This document shows, piece after piece, positions 11,772 to 23,704 of a stretch of 64,000 nt of DNA. The stretch comes from Medicago truncatula (lineage: Eukaryota; Streptophyta; Magnoliopsida; Fabales; Fabaceae), in NCBI RefSeq assembly GCF_003473485.1, contig NC_053048.1, positions 31,740,755-31,804,754 of the forward strand. The letters run 5' to 3'. The notes under the pieces are model-generated. The model was not told the DNA's origin, did not search any database, and saw nothing but the letters and a program-made list of their open reading frames with translations. The translations under genes were made by a program, and so were the position numbers. Each line of letters starts with the position of its first letter. Position 1 is the stretch's first letter.

Positions 11772-12695
11772 TCACTCTTCAGCATCTTCTTGATCAGCCA
11801 AGTAGAGGCTTCAATCAGGCCCCATCACCTTACACCTACAAAATATAAAGTACACGATCTAATCAAAATGCGGAATAATGAATGATTCCTTCTCCTATCC
11901 GCATTGCCACCCACCAGTGTTGTTAAGTAGAGGCTATAGGAGCACTATAGCATAACAGAATATGAACAGATCGCTATTGTTCCATGATACGCTAATTAGT
12001 ACAAAATGTTGTCAAATAGCAGCTGTAGCGGCGCTATACTCTGCTACGTCGAGGAATTATTTTCGCAATCAGTGATTTACATCACAATAAGAAACAAGGA
12101 TGGATACCAACAAGGAAAAATTCCAAATACAAGAACATGAAATTGCCATATATATAAACACTAAAGAATCAAATAAATAAGTACTATTGAAAGTTGTAAG
12201 TACTATTGAGGTAAATGTGCATACATTGTCGGTGTAAATCAGTTTTACACCAACGTCCATTGAACCCTCTACTTTTCAATATCATGCCATTACTTTTAAA
12301 AAGCAGATTCAAAAGTGGGGTGATGTGGTAAAACAGTGGCTTGTCATTCATTTTTCATTTGATGTCAGTGTAAAACTAGTTTAAAACACTAAAATAGTGC
12401 GTATCCTTATCCAAATGTTATAGTATATGATATATTTGATTAGAGATTTCATATTAAGTGTTAATATTGGAAATGTTTCACACATAAACAACAAGTAAAA
12501 GACATCACAAAAAAGCACTTATATACATTAATAATTATCCAGAAAACCTTGATTAATATCAAATTCATCAAGTTTGAGAGAATGAAAAATAAAAACCTTG
12601 GAAATGATATCATCAACAAGGGCAAAATGTGTCTGGCAATGTTTGCAGCTATAGAAGTTTCCTTCAAGATTAAGGTTTGCGAAAGCTCTTTCCAT
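11772..12695 (-). pseudogene. Yippee-like pseudogene (exons 2-4 deleted)
   Basis: The minus strand keeps exon 1 (12597-12695, 33 codons from ATG; core [17 protein letters not shown]) and exon 5 (11772-11835) of the intact gene at 14916-17847. Exons 2, 3 and 4 are missing through a deletion of about 1.45 kb. Joining exon 1 to exon 5 gives an immediate stop because their phases do not match. Exon 5 also has its own in-frame stop, where GGA in the intact copy has become TGA after GPD. The second CxxC zinc pair of the yippee fold is therefore lost. Exon 1 alone is an open frame with a good donor site, so transcription is possible but no functional yippee protein can be made. Confidence 0.85.
12198..12412. 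mobile_element. MITE inside segmental copy A
   Basis: The ends 'gtgcatacattgtcggtgta' and 'aaaatagtgcgtatcc' are inverted and imperfect, with internal 'aaatcagttttacacc' opposed by 'gtgtaaaactag'. The same element is at 17325-17517 in copy B, so it was inserted before the duplication. Confidence 0.65.
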
Positions 12696-13053
12696 TTCTC
12701 CTTTTACACCAATCTATAAACTTGAAACCACAAAGAAAACAGTTAACATAAAAAAATCAGCAACCCAGAAATGTTAATGAGAAAATAAAGAGAACCCAGA
12801 TAGCATAATCCCCAAATAATCAATTTTGTAAAGTAAAAATACGATCTTGAAAGTAGGGGAAAATGAATGAGAAAAAGGGTTTGATGGCGTCAGTTACCGA
12901 GAGAGTGAAATATGGGAAGTTTCTTTCTGTTGCATATACTCTACACATGTCCTTGTGCTCCAAGACACCCACTAATTTAAGGACTATTCTATATTTGGGG
13001 CAAAGCTTCTTTAATGAAGTAACTAGTGAGTACTTTAAAGTTTTTTTTTTAAT

Positions 13054-14275
13054 AGAGCACGATTTGCTAAAGAGTATGGACTTGATTACATGGTCTATAC
13101 AATAGAAAAGGATCCAATTAGCCTTCAAGAAGTGTTGTCTTCCATGGATGTTGATTTATGGCAAAAGGCCATAAATGATGAGATGGATTCTCTAGAGTCT
13201 AAGAAGACATGACATTTGATACACTTGCCCCCTAGTTGCAAACTGATAGGTTGTAAATAGATTTTGAAAAAGAAACTAACACTCAATGGAATTGGTGATT
13301 GATTAATACAAGGCTCTCCTTGTAGCCAAGGATTTTAGGCAAAGAGAAAATATAGATTTATTCGACATTTTTTCTGCAGTCACAAGGATAACATCCATTA
13401 GGGTACTAATCGCTTCTGTTGCTATTCATAATTTGGAAGTACACCAAATGGATGTTAAAATCGCTTTTCTAAATGGTGAGCTGGAAGAAGAAATCTATAT
13501 GGAACAACCTGAATGTTTTGTAATCCATGAGCTAGAAACTAAGGTCTGCAAGTTAGATAAGTCTTTGTATGGTTTGAAGCAAACCTCTAAGCAATGGCAT
13601 GAAAATTTTGACAACCTAATGATAACAAATGGGTTCAAGGTGAATGAAAGTGATAAATGCATCTATTATAAATATGATGATAACAGTTGCACAATCATAT
13701 ATCTCTATGTAGACGACTCACCCATATCTGGTTCAAATATTCATACTGTAAATGATGTGAAATCATTATTGTCTAACAATTTTGATGTGAAAGACTTTGG
13801 AGAACCTAATGTAATTCTGGGTATTAAAATTACCAGATCAGAGAAAGGAATTTCCTTGATCAACCTCACTACGTTGAGATATCTTAAGAAAATATAATTA
13901 CTTTGAATGATTGCAAACCTCCCTGTACACCATATGATACAAGTATAAAAATATTCAAGAACACTGGTGACAGTGTGAGACAATCAAAATATGCATGCAA
14001 TATTTGCAGCCTCATGTATGCCACTGATTGCACTAGACTCGACATTGTCTAATGTCGCGGGACTATTGTCCAGGTTTGTCAGTAAACTTAGTAATGAGAA
14101 TTGACAAGTTATTGGTAGGGTCTCAAGACACCTAAAAAAACCATGAACCTTGGATTACATTATCAAAGATTTTCTGCTATCGTGAAAGGATACACAAATG
14201 CATATTGGAACACCTTAAACAGATGATTCCGGTGGATATATATTTAACATCGCTGAAGGAGTCATGTAACGCCAC
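13054..14275 (+). pseudogene. Ty1/copia polymerase pseudogene (reverse transcriptase and RNase H)
   Basis: The frame from 13054 reads RARFAKEYGLDYMVYTIEKD and then the LWQKAINDEMDSLE motif at the start of the copia RT, followed by a stop near 13211 and frameshifts. The longest intact part (13433-13897, 154 codons) carries QMDVKIAFLNGELEEEIYME, KLDKSLYGLKQ and the YVDD catalytic box. After another stop, traces of the RNase H region remain (CTRLDI-like at about 14030, LSRF, and YLKK-like text to about 14150). Stops and frameshifts make it dead. No LTRs are visible on either side. It sits exactly between the two yippee-locus copies. Confidence 0.9.
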
Positions 14276-14915
14276 AATGTTTTATATACACTAAATATGT
14301 TCTTCTTAGTAATTTTCTTGATTCATTATTTGTTTTTCTATCTAAAATAATTTTCATAAAACTCATTCAGATTTTTATCAGGAGAAAACCCTAAAAAGTT
14401 ACCAAATATGCACTAAATTAATCAATGACAAAACTTTGATTTAAGACAAACACATACCACTAGGACAACCAAATCCATAACCAAAACTTTGGTTTTTGTT
14501 GCTTAAACTGGACAATCTTTTATCTTTCATTGTACTTATATAATGGTGTGATTATTTCTTCGGGTTAGAAGATATAATTAGATACAAACCTAACTAAAGT
14601 ATTGATAACACAAGCTTAATATCTAATATTGCTGATGTGGCTTATGGAATGAAGCGTAGATTTTTAACTGTGACAAGAAAAAAGGTGCAGAATTATGCAT
14701 TTGAGTAAGGTGTGGCAGAAGATATAACAGATGCAAAAATAAATGCTGATTCCCAATTGAAGTAGCTAATACTAGCAATTTTCCAAATTCTATCTGAGTG
14801 GTCTTGCAAATATCCCAGTTCCAATTCCAAAATAGCAGATTTTAACTACATGATGAAGCATAAAGAATGTACAATTCAAAATGAAATGATCCTGAAGTAA
14901 GAAAATCAAGCATCT

Positions 14916-17847
14916 TCACTCTTCAGCATCTTCTTGATCAGGCGAGTAGAGGCTTCCATCAGGCCCCATCACCTTATACCTACACAATATAAAGCACATA
15001 ATCTAATCAAAATGTGGAATAATGAATGATTCCTTCTCCTATCCGCATTAGGAGCACTATAGCATAACAGAATATGAACAGATCACTATTGTTCCACGAT
15101 ACGCTAACTAGCACAAAATGTTGTCAAATAGCGGCTGTAGCGGCGCTATACTCTGCTATGTCGAGGAATTATATTTCGCAATCAGTGATTGACAACACTG
15201 CCACCCATGTTAATAACTCGAGACAAAAAGCTAAATTAAAAGCAACCGATTTGGCCTAAAAATTGTTAATTAACTGATTACCTTTCAAGGATAAACTTTC
15301 CTTCTTTGTACTTCTGATTCTTCTCAGAAGCAGCCTCCTAAAAACAAAATAAAATATATAAATACAGATAAACAAATAAATCACAAACCATGAGATTCAA
15401 GAACTGGTCCTTACATATTTCCACCCAACAATGGACCCACATGTAACACAGAATATGTCGACGACAGTGTGCCATCCTGTGATCATCATCCGTTCTTCTT
15501 TTTCTCCGATGGTGACATTCACACTGTCATAACATGGATTGAAGAGATGTTATTTGTAGGACTCATCTTACACAAACAAGTCTAAAGGTGGGATAGAGTT
15601 TCTAATGCCATCCAATAGTAGCAATTGCATGATTGGTACGTAAACATACCGCAAACATATAAGTATTACTATTTTTGGATAGAATAAGTATTAGCTTTCA
15701 TTTCAGTGCATAAGAAGAGGGAAAATATATTATATTTTAGATATAATCCTGATACCAAGTAACATACTAGCATGGTTATATATTTGGTACAAGTTTTTTA
15801 CTCTGATATTCTAAGCTAAATATTTAACACAATGGTGTTTTCAGTTCTACAATGGCACCTACTAATGTTTATGTTAATTTGACAGTGAGAAAGTCAAATA
15901 ACACTTACACTTTGTCAAAAAGATAAGCCCTTCCGTACCTGCAATGGAAAGACTAAAAGAAAACGAGGGTTAGATTGTCAGCAGGTTCTGATTTTTAACG
16001 TACGCATGTAGTTTGCAAATGCCGTAATCAATTTAGAGAAATTTTACATTTTAACCAAAAAAGTTTCAAATCAGGACATCCAATTCCGATTAATATTCAG
16101 ATAACCACTGAAAAGACTGTAGTCCAAGAAATTCACGATTAATGAATTTTGAATACACTGACAGAGACAGAAACCAGGGTTTTGAAACAAGTTATGATGG
16201 GAATAGGGCCATTCAAATATGAATGAAAAGTCAAATTAGGAAAAAAGACCAAAGGTCGATTACTAACAAGTGTTTTAATATAGTCTATTTGAAAAAAAAT
16301 CTTTCAAACATGACATCTTAAATTTTGTACATTTTGGTTTCTGATTCTTATCTTTATTGACATGCCCTGTTTGTACTAATTACAATCTACCTCAGGAAGA
16401 AGTAAACCTATATCATTATTGAATGAACAAAATCATCTGTGCAAGGAAACATCTTTCTTAGAAACACCATTATTTGATCTGAACAAAAAGAACACTATAA
16501 TCACATCGCTGCAATTATGAACTAGTACACTCAAACATGACAAAATTTCAAGTGACACTTTACTACTCCAATGCAAATATAGTTAATCTAACAGATTATC
16601 CTTCTCTATCTGAAGATTTCCATGATGACAGAATAAATTATCAACCCAGCACAGCAAGGAACAAGGACAAATACCAACAAGAAAAAGTTCCAAATACAAG
16701 AACATGACGATGCCATATACATAAACACTAGGGAATCAAATAAATAAGTACTATTGAAAGCTATAAGTAAAACATTAACAAGTATGTGGAAATTGGGACT
16801 ATATCCAAATAGACGCGAGAGTTACAGTAAATGAATGAACTCACGAGTCAAGATAGAATAGGATTGAAAGCATTATTGATTTAGTTAGGCAAGCACCTAT
16901 TAAATGGTAAAGATTCGTTGTAAGTGGTTTGGAGTTTGGACACACACGGAGAAGACAAATATAAATACTAAAAAGGAGGAAAAATTAGATAGAGGAAAAC
17001 AAACCATTAAGAAGGATTTGAATGTAAGTGTTCGGTTTCTAGACATGATTAATGATAGAACTTCATGACATTATTTGATCCATACAATTGACTCCATTTA
17101 GTGAGAAAAGACTATAATCATTACAGATGAAAGGTTATGCACCGCCAGTGCAAAGTTAGTTTATACTGACAACAAATCACAGCTTCCCAACACTTCAAAT
17201 AAAAAACTAAAAAAGGTAGTTATGCAATTGTTTGATGTGTTGGCAAATATTGGTTGGTTGTCGGTGTAAAGTAACTTTACCCTGACACTGCATGTCCTCA
17301 ATCTCTGATCATTATGAGTTTAATGTGCATATATTGTCGGTGTAAATCAGTTTTACACCGACAATCCATTGAACCCTCTACTTTTCCATATCATACAATT
17401 ACTTTTAAAATGCAGACATAAAAGCGGGTGATGTGGTAAAACTGTGGGTTCTCATTCATTTTCATTTGATGTTGTCAGTGTAAAACTAGTTTAAAACACT
17501 AACACAGTGCATATCCTTAACCAATTGTTATAATATTGGAAATGTTCCACACATAAACAACTCCTCAATAGAAATGACACTACTCCATAAACCCGACATG
17601 ACCCATTTTTCTATTCACTCAGTGCATCTCTCTTACTATGATCATCAAGTAAAAGACATCACAAAAAAGCACTTATATACATTAATAATCATCCAGAATA
17701 ACCTTGATTAATATCAAATTCATCAAAGTTGAGAGAATGAAAAATAAAAACCTTGGAAATGATATCACCAACAAGGGCAAAATGTGTCTGGCAATGCTTG
17801 CAACTATAGAAGTTTCCTTCAAGATTGATCAAAAAAAGTCTTCCCAT
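14916..17847 (-). CDS. Yippee-like zinc-binding protein
   Basis: Five exons on the minus strand: 17752-17847, 15909-15952, 15415-15523, 15282-15337 and 14916-14979. They join in frame to 122 codons plus stop, and all introns are GT-AG. The protein starts [16 protein letters not shown]. It has the yippee pattern: a CxxC pair at C16/C19, the [15 protein letters not shown] block (33-47), the GWHTV motif (63-67), a second CxxC pair at C72/C75, and the GWKYE...K...GKFILER block (80-102). The two CxxC pairs bind one zinc in the yippee/Mis18/cereblon fold. Plant yippee proteins are about 110-130 aa, so this is full length. The acidic tail after [11 protein letters not shown] ends DAEE. Function in plants is poorly defined. 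A decayed copy lies 2-3 kb downstream (11.8-12.7 kb). Confidence 0.93.
17131..17297. mobile_element. MITE in yippee intron 1
   Basis: Ends 'ttatgcaccgccagtgcaaa' and 'ctttaccctgacactgcatg' are imperfect inverted repeats, with an AT-rich middle. It is absent from segmental copy A. Confidence 0.55.
17325..17517. mobile_element. MITE in yippee intron 1, shared with copy A
   Basis: Ends 'gtgcatatattgtcggtgta' and 'aacacagtgcatatcc', with the internal pair 'aaatcagttttacacc' and 'gtgtaaaactag'. It matches 12198-12412. Confidence 0.65.
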
Positions 17848-18310
17848 TTCTCCTTTTACACCAATCTATCAACTTGAAACAACAAAGAAAACAGTTAACA
17901 TAAACTCTCTTAAAAAAAAAACCACTCAACAAGAATAAAAAATAAAAATGAAAAAAATCAGCAACCCAGAAATGTTAACGAGAAAACAAAGAGAACCCAG
18001 ATAGCATAATCCTCAAATAATCAATTTGGTAAAGTAAAAATACGATTTTGAAAACATGCAATGTAACGGAAATGCCAAGAAAAAAGGGGAAAATGAAGAA
18101 TAATGTGATAATGTGAAAATGAATGCGAAAAAGGGTTTGATGGAGTTGATTACCGAGAGAGTGAAATTTGGAGTTTGTTGAATTTGCAAATGTTATGGGA
18201 AGTACACTTTGGCTGTGGGAATCATGACACTTTCCTTTCTATTGCATATACTCTACACACGTCCTTGTGCCCCAAGACACCCACTAATAAGGACCATTCT
18301 ATAAAGGAAA

Positions 18311-19399
18311 AAAAAAAAAGTTAACAGACTCTTACCCAATCATTTGGACGAATTTTGGTATATCCCTTGTAAAAATAAAACTAGATTCCAACTTAAAACA
18401 TTCTGGTGCACCCTCAAACCATCTGATCAGTATTTTGCCCAAGCTAAATACTGGTCTGATGATTGGATTAATGAGCTGATATGGCACGATTATGTGTGTG
18501 TGTGTTTTTTTTTTAGTTTTGAATTCTTTTAATTTCACGTAGCATATATGTCATTTATTCCTCCAAAACCATCAAAATTGGTTTTACCCCCTTTCATTTA
18601 ACCTAAAACCTAAATAACAAAATCGGAAAGTGAGAAGAAGAGTCAATTAATATTATTAGAATTCAAATGTGATATGGAACTACTATTTTTTATGGGGATA
18701 AAGAAATAATATACGTAGAATAATACGTAAGTTAATAAATATACTTTCTTTACCATAAGTAATTAATTTTTTAGGACTTATTAATTTTTTATGTATAATT
18801 TTTTTTTTAGAATTTCTCATCAATGTCTCGGTCAATAGTCATGGGATCCGACCGATGATCCACTGATTAGATCAGTAACACAGCGTCTTGACCAGATCGA
18901 TCACCGATCCGAGTTTTAAAACACATGTTCATCCCAACATAGATTCCACTAAGGAGGTAAATGCATGATAACTTCTAGATTGAAGTTAATGAAATGCTTA
19001 TTAGTACTTTCCCAAATTAAAATTCACATACATGGGCTATTTTGGCCGATGTAATGAAACTTGAATCTAGTAAACAACTAACCTTTCAACAATTTGTAAT
19101 CAATACTTAGCAAAGAAAATTATAAGTTAATATACAATGAGAATCTAAACCTAACTATTCATCTAGATAACCATAAGAAATGGTTTCATCAGCCTTTTAG
19201 GCCTGAATTTGAGCGATGTCAATTACTGCATTAACTAAGAACTAACTAATTACATGATACTTCATTACTTTGCATAACCTGCAGTATATTGAGGAGATAG
19301 CTATAATGATATACAGAATCAGAGAGAAAAATGAAATTTAAAATCAAAAGAGAATGGTAAATGAGTTTTAAGATCTCATCATTGAGCTAGACCAGAATG
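18311..19399. other. Intergenic region upstream of the yippee-like gene
   Basis: No gene seen. A less AT-rich island at 18830-18920 ('ctcggtcaatagtcatggga') resembles decayed repeat sequence. Overlapping open frames on both strands at 18332-18538 have no recognisable domain. Confidence 0.5.
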
Positions 19400-20252
19400 A
19401 TCAAAGCCGAGAGCTATGGGCGAAATAGCCAGAGACTTGTAAGTGTTAAAGTCATTGTAAGTTGACTTGTCTGTTCTGATTCACTTGATTATCCATTTGT
19501 TTCTATCACCATCCCAAGCACACTCGATGATCTTTCGAGAATAAAGCACGAGGTCCGAACCTTATGAAGATTTTAGATTTTCATTAAGCATTTGAATCGA
19601 ACCGGATGCAACTAAAGAAACAGGACAAACTATAGTCTTTGAAACATAAACATGCATGACAACATCATGTGCGCATAAGTGGTGCTGAAACATCATAGCA
19701 GACAAACTTAGATGCCTATTCCCATACATTTTCTGGTATGTCTAGAAATTATTGGCTATACTGCTAAAAAAAATCTTCATGACCTTCGAATGCAACAATA
19801 AACCCTTCCATGGGTTTCTTTTGTCCACGTTCATAGATAAAAAGTAGGCGACGATCATCAACAATCTGTCAAACACAAACAACTAGATATTAGTTGGATG
19901 CATTGGCAACAAACTAGGAGTGACCAAATGATAAGTGGAATGAGAAATATCCAATAACATGTGTATAAGTTGAAAAATATCACCTCAAAGAGAAAATCAA
20001 CTGAATTCAGAGTAGCATATTTCCACTTTAAGAGACCTTCATGCGTGCAACGTACATAAGGATCGTCCCATCGCCGATCATAAACATTGTCAGTAACAAC
20101 CTCCATTCACTTCAGTAACACAAGGGAAAGAAAAAGGAAAGACTCTATAGTAGGGAGGAAAGAAATGGACCAATGTATGGTTCATGATTCCTGTGGTCGA
20201 TCACTTCTTTCTCAAGCATCTTCCATTGTTCACAGAAAGGCCGTTGCTTGAA
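19400..20252 (-). pseudogene. mRNA-capping enzyme (guanylyltransferase) remnant
   Basis: Four exon-like blocks on the minus strand match, in order, parts of plant and animal capping enzymes. 20160-20252 reads QWKMLEKEVIDHRNHEPY. 19984-20106 reads YDRRWDDPYVRCTHEGLLKW followed by KYATLNSVDFLFE. 19745-19866 reads DDRRLLFIYERGQKKPMEGF. 19400-19565 reads YSRKIIECAWDGDRNKW, then a stop codon, then IRTDKSTYNDFNTYKSL. The nucleotidyl-transfer lysine motif (KxDG) and everything N-terminal is missing, as is the segment between the first two blocks. The intron between the second and third blocks keeps GT and AG ends. With the missing parts and the in-frame TGA this is a pseudogene, probably a duplicated fragment of a full capping-enzyme gene elsewhere. 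The identification rests on motif memory. Confidence 0.75.
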
Positions 20253-22390
20253 GTTTGTACCACATTAACCATAAACTTGGTAATAAGGAAAAAGAAACAC
20301 AAATTATCAAGGTTAAAAAGTTAGAAGAGAAGAAAAGATATACAAACATTTGAACTCATGACTATTTTTCTTTTTAATTTAGTTTATTTTCTATGGACCT
20401 TCTAAGTTGTCTTGTGCGAGGATAACTCTCAATTAATGGGGCATTCATATGTACGGTCGATGATATGGGCTACAACCTAATCTAAAACAACCTACATATA
20501 TTATACACTGTCTTTACCAACTGAGTTAAACGCATGGGAACAAAACAATGTTTAACTATATCAATGTAAAAGTAACTTCAACTATAAAACTATATGTAAA
20601 AATCAATTATAGAATTGAGAGCTACAAATCTTAGATTTAAGTAGAATCGATTCTAAAGACAAAATCAATTATACTCAAAACTAACCAAACATAACAAAAT
20701 CAACTCAACTCAACACAACTAAAATTAATTACGATCCATTTAAAAGTAAAACCAAAATATTCACTAAGTATATACCAATTTTCTATACCACATAAACTAC
20801 ACATTAACTTAAAAAACTAAATACTTAGTCTTCTTTTGAGGTCTTATTTTAAAATAAAAGAAAAAAGGTACGTATTGGATTTTTCATTATGCATTTTATT
20901 TAGATTTAAATAATAGAAATGATATAAATCACACAATGTGTGAGCTTATGGCACGGGCCACAAATGCATGACTTTTGTCTTTTAAACTTTTATAAACAAG
21001 ACTCGACATTAGTCTTTTTTTATTCTAGTAGACATTTCCATTTAGTTTTGAGATAAAAATAGGAAAATAACCAAAAAATACCACTTGAAAGATACAATTG
21101 AAAATAATTGATTCATGAATCAATTATTACGGACAAACAAAAATAAAAATCTAGTTACATAGGTACGAAATCAATTCATCATCTGTGACATCTACCCATC
21201 CTGTGATTCCAAATCAATAGATTTATTGATCAACTCATGAGTTGAGTAAACTAATCGAATGAAAATATTTTCATTTTTTTATTTTAATAACACTACATGT
21301 AGAATTTTTATCGTTCAACGGTAGCCCTTTAGCTCTCAATGGATCGCTCGATTCCCTGTAATATACGTTTACCCATGTAATATTAGTGGTTTTTGGTTTA
21401 CCCCTGTAAAAAAATGTGTTTAGAACGTTGTGGATGATTGCTTTATGCCCTCATCAAGTGCGTCTTTATAGCATCAACATTCATTGAGAACTAAAAGTTC
21501 ATCCTCACATTAAGCACTACCATACATCATTGAGATTGGAAATGTGGTGCATATATGAGTATTCATATGGTCTCGTATGACCACAAATCGGGTTTCCATA
21601 TCACTCTTCTCCCACCTCTTTACTCTCTGCCACTGTCCAACACTTATAACACTCGTAATATGCTTATAAATTCATACAAGTGCATCTAAAATAGCTAAAG
21701 TAAGACAACAAAATCCTTATACAAATGATGATGAGTAATTAAAATCGAGCTTTAAGAATAAGGAAAATAATAAATGTGGACTACTCGTAAGACATACCAC
21801 AACAGGTTAATATTTTATGTTACAAAATTTAACAGTCAAGTTTATACATCTACACAAGTCTTTTTTAGTTATTTTGCCATGTGTGACCTTAATACTAACA
21901 TCCATGGTAGAACAGAGATCTGAATCTACCTTGTTACATATATAAATCTTCCCTGCCGCATAGTATACAATAAATGTTGTGTCGGCGGCTCAAAAACCCT
22001 TGTTATATAACACTACAGGAATCTGATTCCATATTTGAGCCAAATACAGAAAAAGTGAAAAACCATCGTTTACTTCGCAAAGTTTTATGCACTTTATCCT
22101 AATATGAGCTATTTTCTAGTGGCCGCAACACAAGTAACTTCGAAAGAACAAAAGTGTTGAGAGAGGATCTCTTTGTTTTGAAAAAATGTGAGTGAAGAAA
22201 CAATGTTTAATACTAAATACTACTGTACATTATTTCCTATGGCCCGTTCATTTCCTTTGATGTAAAATTAAAGAAAAAATGTCAGATACTTATTAGTAAA
22301 TCAAGGTTATCGATGTGAATAAAATATTGTGTGCCTTTCCATTAAGAGAATAAATGTGATAGATACTTCGTAAACAAATATATTTTCAAG
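20253..22390. other. Intergenic region
   Basis: No gene seen. It contains a segment (about 20838-21320) that recurs at 28.1 kb. The rest is AT-rich, without recognisable coding sequence. Confidence 0.5.
20838..21320. repeat. Dispersed direct repeat, copy 1
   Basis: The stretch from 'aggtcttattttaaaa' through 'tatgcattttatttagattt', 'cttttgtcttttaaactttt', 'ataaacaagactc' and 'cattagtctttttttatt' recurs in order and orientation at 28107-28300, where the same words are closer together. 'gttcaacggtagccc' (21313) also recurs as 'cttcaacggtaaaccc' (28297). Confidence 0.7.
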
Positions 22391-22798
22391 AGAACTTCTA
22401 CGGTACACTCACAAAATGAGATGTACCGGTATTCCTACTTCTTAATTTTATAAATGAACGATCATTTTTTATGTAGTAAATAACTATTTGTCAATATTTA
22501 TATTTTATAGAACAACATTTCATAAGAAAAAGCATCATTTAATTGTTTATAAGAATCATAGTATCTTTTTTTTACATATTATTGGAAAAAATAATGAATG
22601 TTCTCAATTATGAGTGATAAAAATTTAAAAAAATAAAAAATTATTTCATTGACACTTTTGATGAATAAGATTTAGTTATTATAATTATAAATGATAAAAA
22701 AAAAATATTTTTCTTCAAAAAACAACTCATTTAACTATGAATTTAAAGAGTGAGTGTACCGGTACACTCAAATATAGTGGGTGTACCATAGAATTTGC
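22391..22798. mobile_element. MITE with 'ggtacactca' inverted ends
   Basis: Ends 'gaacttctacggtacactca' and 'gtgggtgtaccatagaattt' are inverted, as are the inner 'gagatgtaccggta' and 'taccggtacactca'. About 400 bp, AT-rich, non-coding. Confidence 0.75.
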
Positions 22799-23289
22799 CT
22801 ATTTTCAAAGCATACTATTAATTTTATACATTTTGAAATTTGAAAGCAAACTATTAATTTTAAGTTGTGTTTGATTTCATAGAAGGTATGAAGAGATAAT
22901 TAGGTAAGAGAAAGTGTGAAAGGAGAGAAATAGATGATAAATATAGTAAATTTGGGGTTTCATTTGGTATAAGAGAAAGAAAGAAGAAATTAATTTTACT
23001 TTCTAGTAGTTTAATTATTTGGATTAATGCAAAGTATTTATTTATTTGAAATTCTATTAAAATTAATTAATTTTGATATGTTATTAAAAAAGTTAAAAGT
23101 ATTTATTTAAATTTCTTCAAAATGTTTTTTCACACTATGTTTAACTCCACTTCAAGAGGCTCATAATTGATTCTTGAGGTGTAGAATTGATTTAACATGT
23201 TTGATTAATTTCAAGTAGAAATGATTTTGCCTCTAAAATTTATTTTTATACATAAATTTATAGTTGAACTCACTTTTAAAAGAAGACTA

Positions 23290-23613
23290 ATTATGGTTTT
23301 AGTCCCTGCAAATATGCATTGTTTTGGTTTTAGTCCATGTAAATTTTTTTGTAGAAAAAGGTCCCTACAAAGTATTTTGTTTTTTAAAATAGTCACTCGA
23401 GGGACTATTTTAAAAAACGAAATATTTTACAGGAACTTTTATCTACAAAATAGGTTCAGTCATTATGTGCCACATATGCAAATCATCATAAAAGTGAGGT
23501 CAAAGACTATTTTAAAAAACAAAATATTTTGCATGAATCTTTTTCTACAATTTTTTTAGATGAACTAAAACCAAAACGAATCATATTTGCAGGGTCTAAG
23601 ACCATATTTTAAC
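23290..23613. mobile_element. Non-autonomous inverted-repeat DNA element
   Basis: Outer arms 'ttatggttttagtccctgca' and 'catatttgcagggtctaaga' pair, and the pairing continues inward through 'tagaaaaaggtccctac' and 'ttttaaaaaac' to a centre at about 23400. The 'ggttttagtccctgcaaat' end is a common legume inverted-repeat type, probably Mutator-like. Open frames here on both strands are consequences of the palindrome. Confidence 0.75.
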
Positions 23614-23704
23614 CTTAAAATAATTTATCCAAACCCAAATCATTTTACTTTCACTCACTCAAAATCAATTCTTATCTTTGCTGAACCAAACATATTGGTA
23701 TATA

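Larger units (their letters stand above)
11268..13015. repeat. Segmental duplication, copy A (decayed yippee-like locus)
   Basis: This block is a diverged direct repeat of 14338-18310. It begins with 'aaaactcattcagatttt' (about 11288; also about 14357) and ends near 'cctcgaagacaccca'-like text at 12960-12975, matching about 18265-18285. Copy A lacks the equivalent of about 15195-16650 in copy B, a deletion of roughly 1.45 kb with a breakpoint near 12080. Confidence 0.85.
14338..18310. repeat. Segmental duplication, copy B (intact yippee-like locus)
   Basis: This is the direct-repeat partner of 11268-13015. It keeps the full gene plus its upstream sequence (for example 'gtccttgtgccccaagacac' near 18262-18281, mirrored at about 12949-12968). 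It is longer than copy A because copy A suffered the internal deletion and copy B holds an extra small element (17131-17297) and other differences. Confidence 0.85.

Noticed and set aside
12863..13128. Overlapping open frames on both strands at the right end of segmental copy A
   Set aside because: They cross the boundary between yippee upstream sequence and the copia fragment and match no family.
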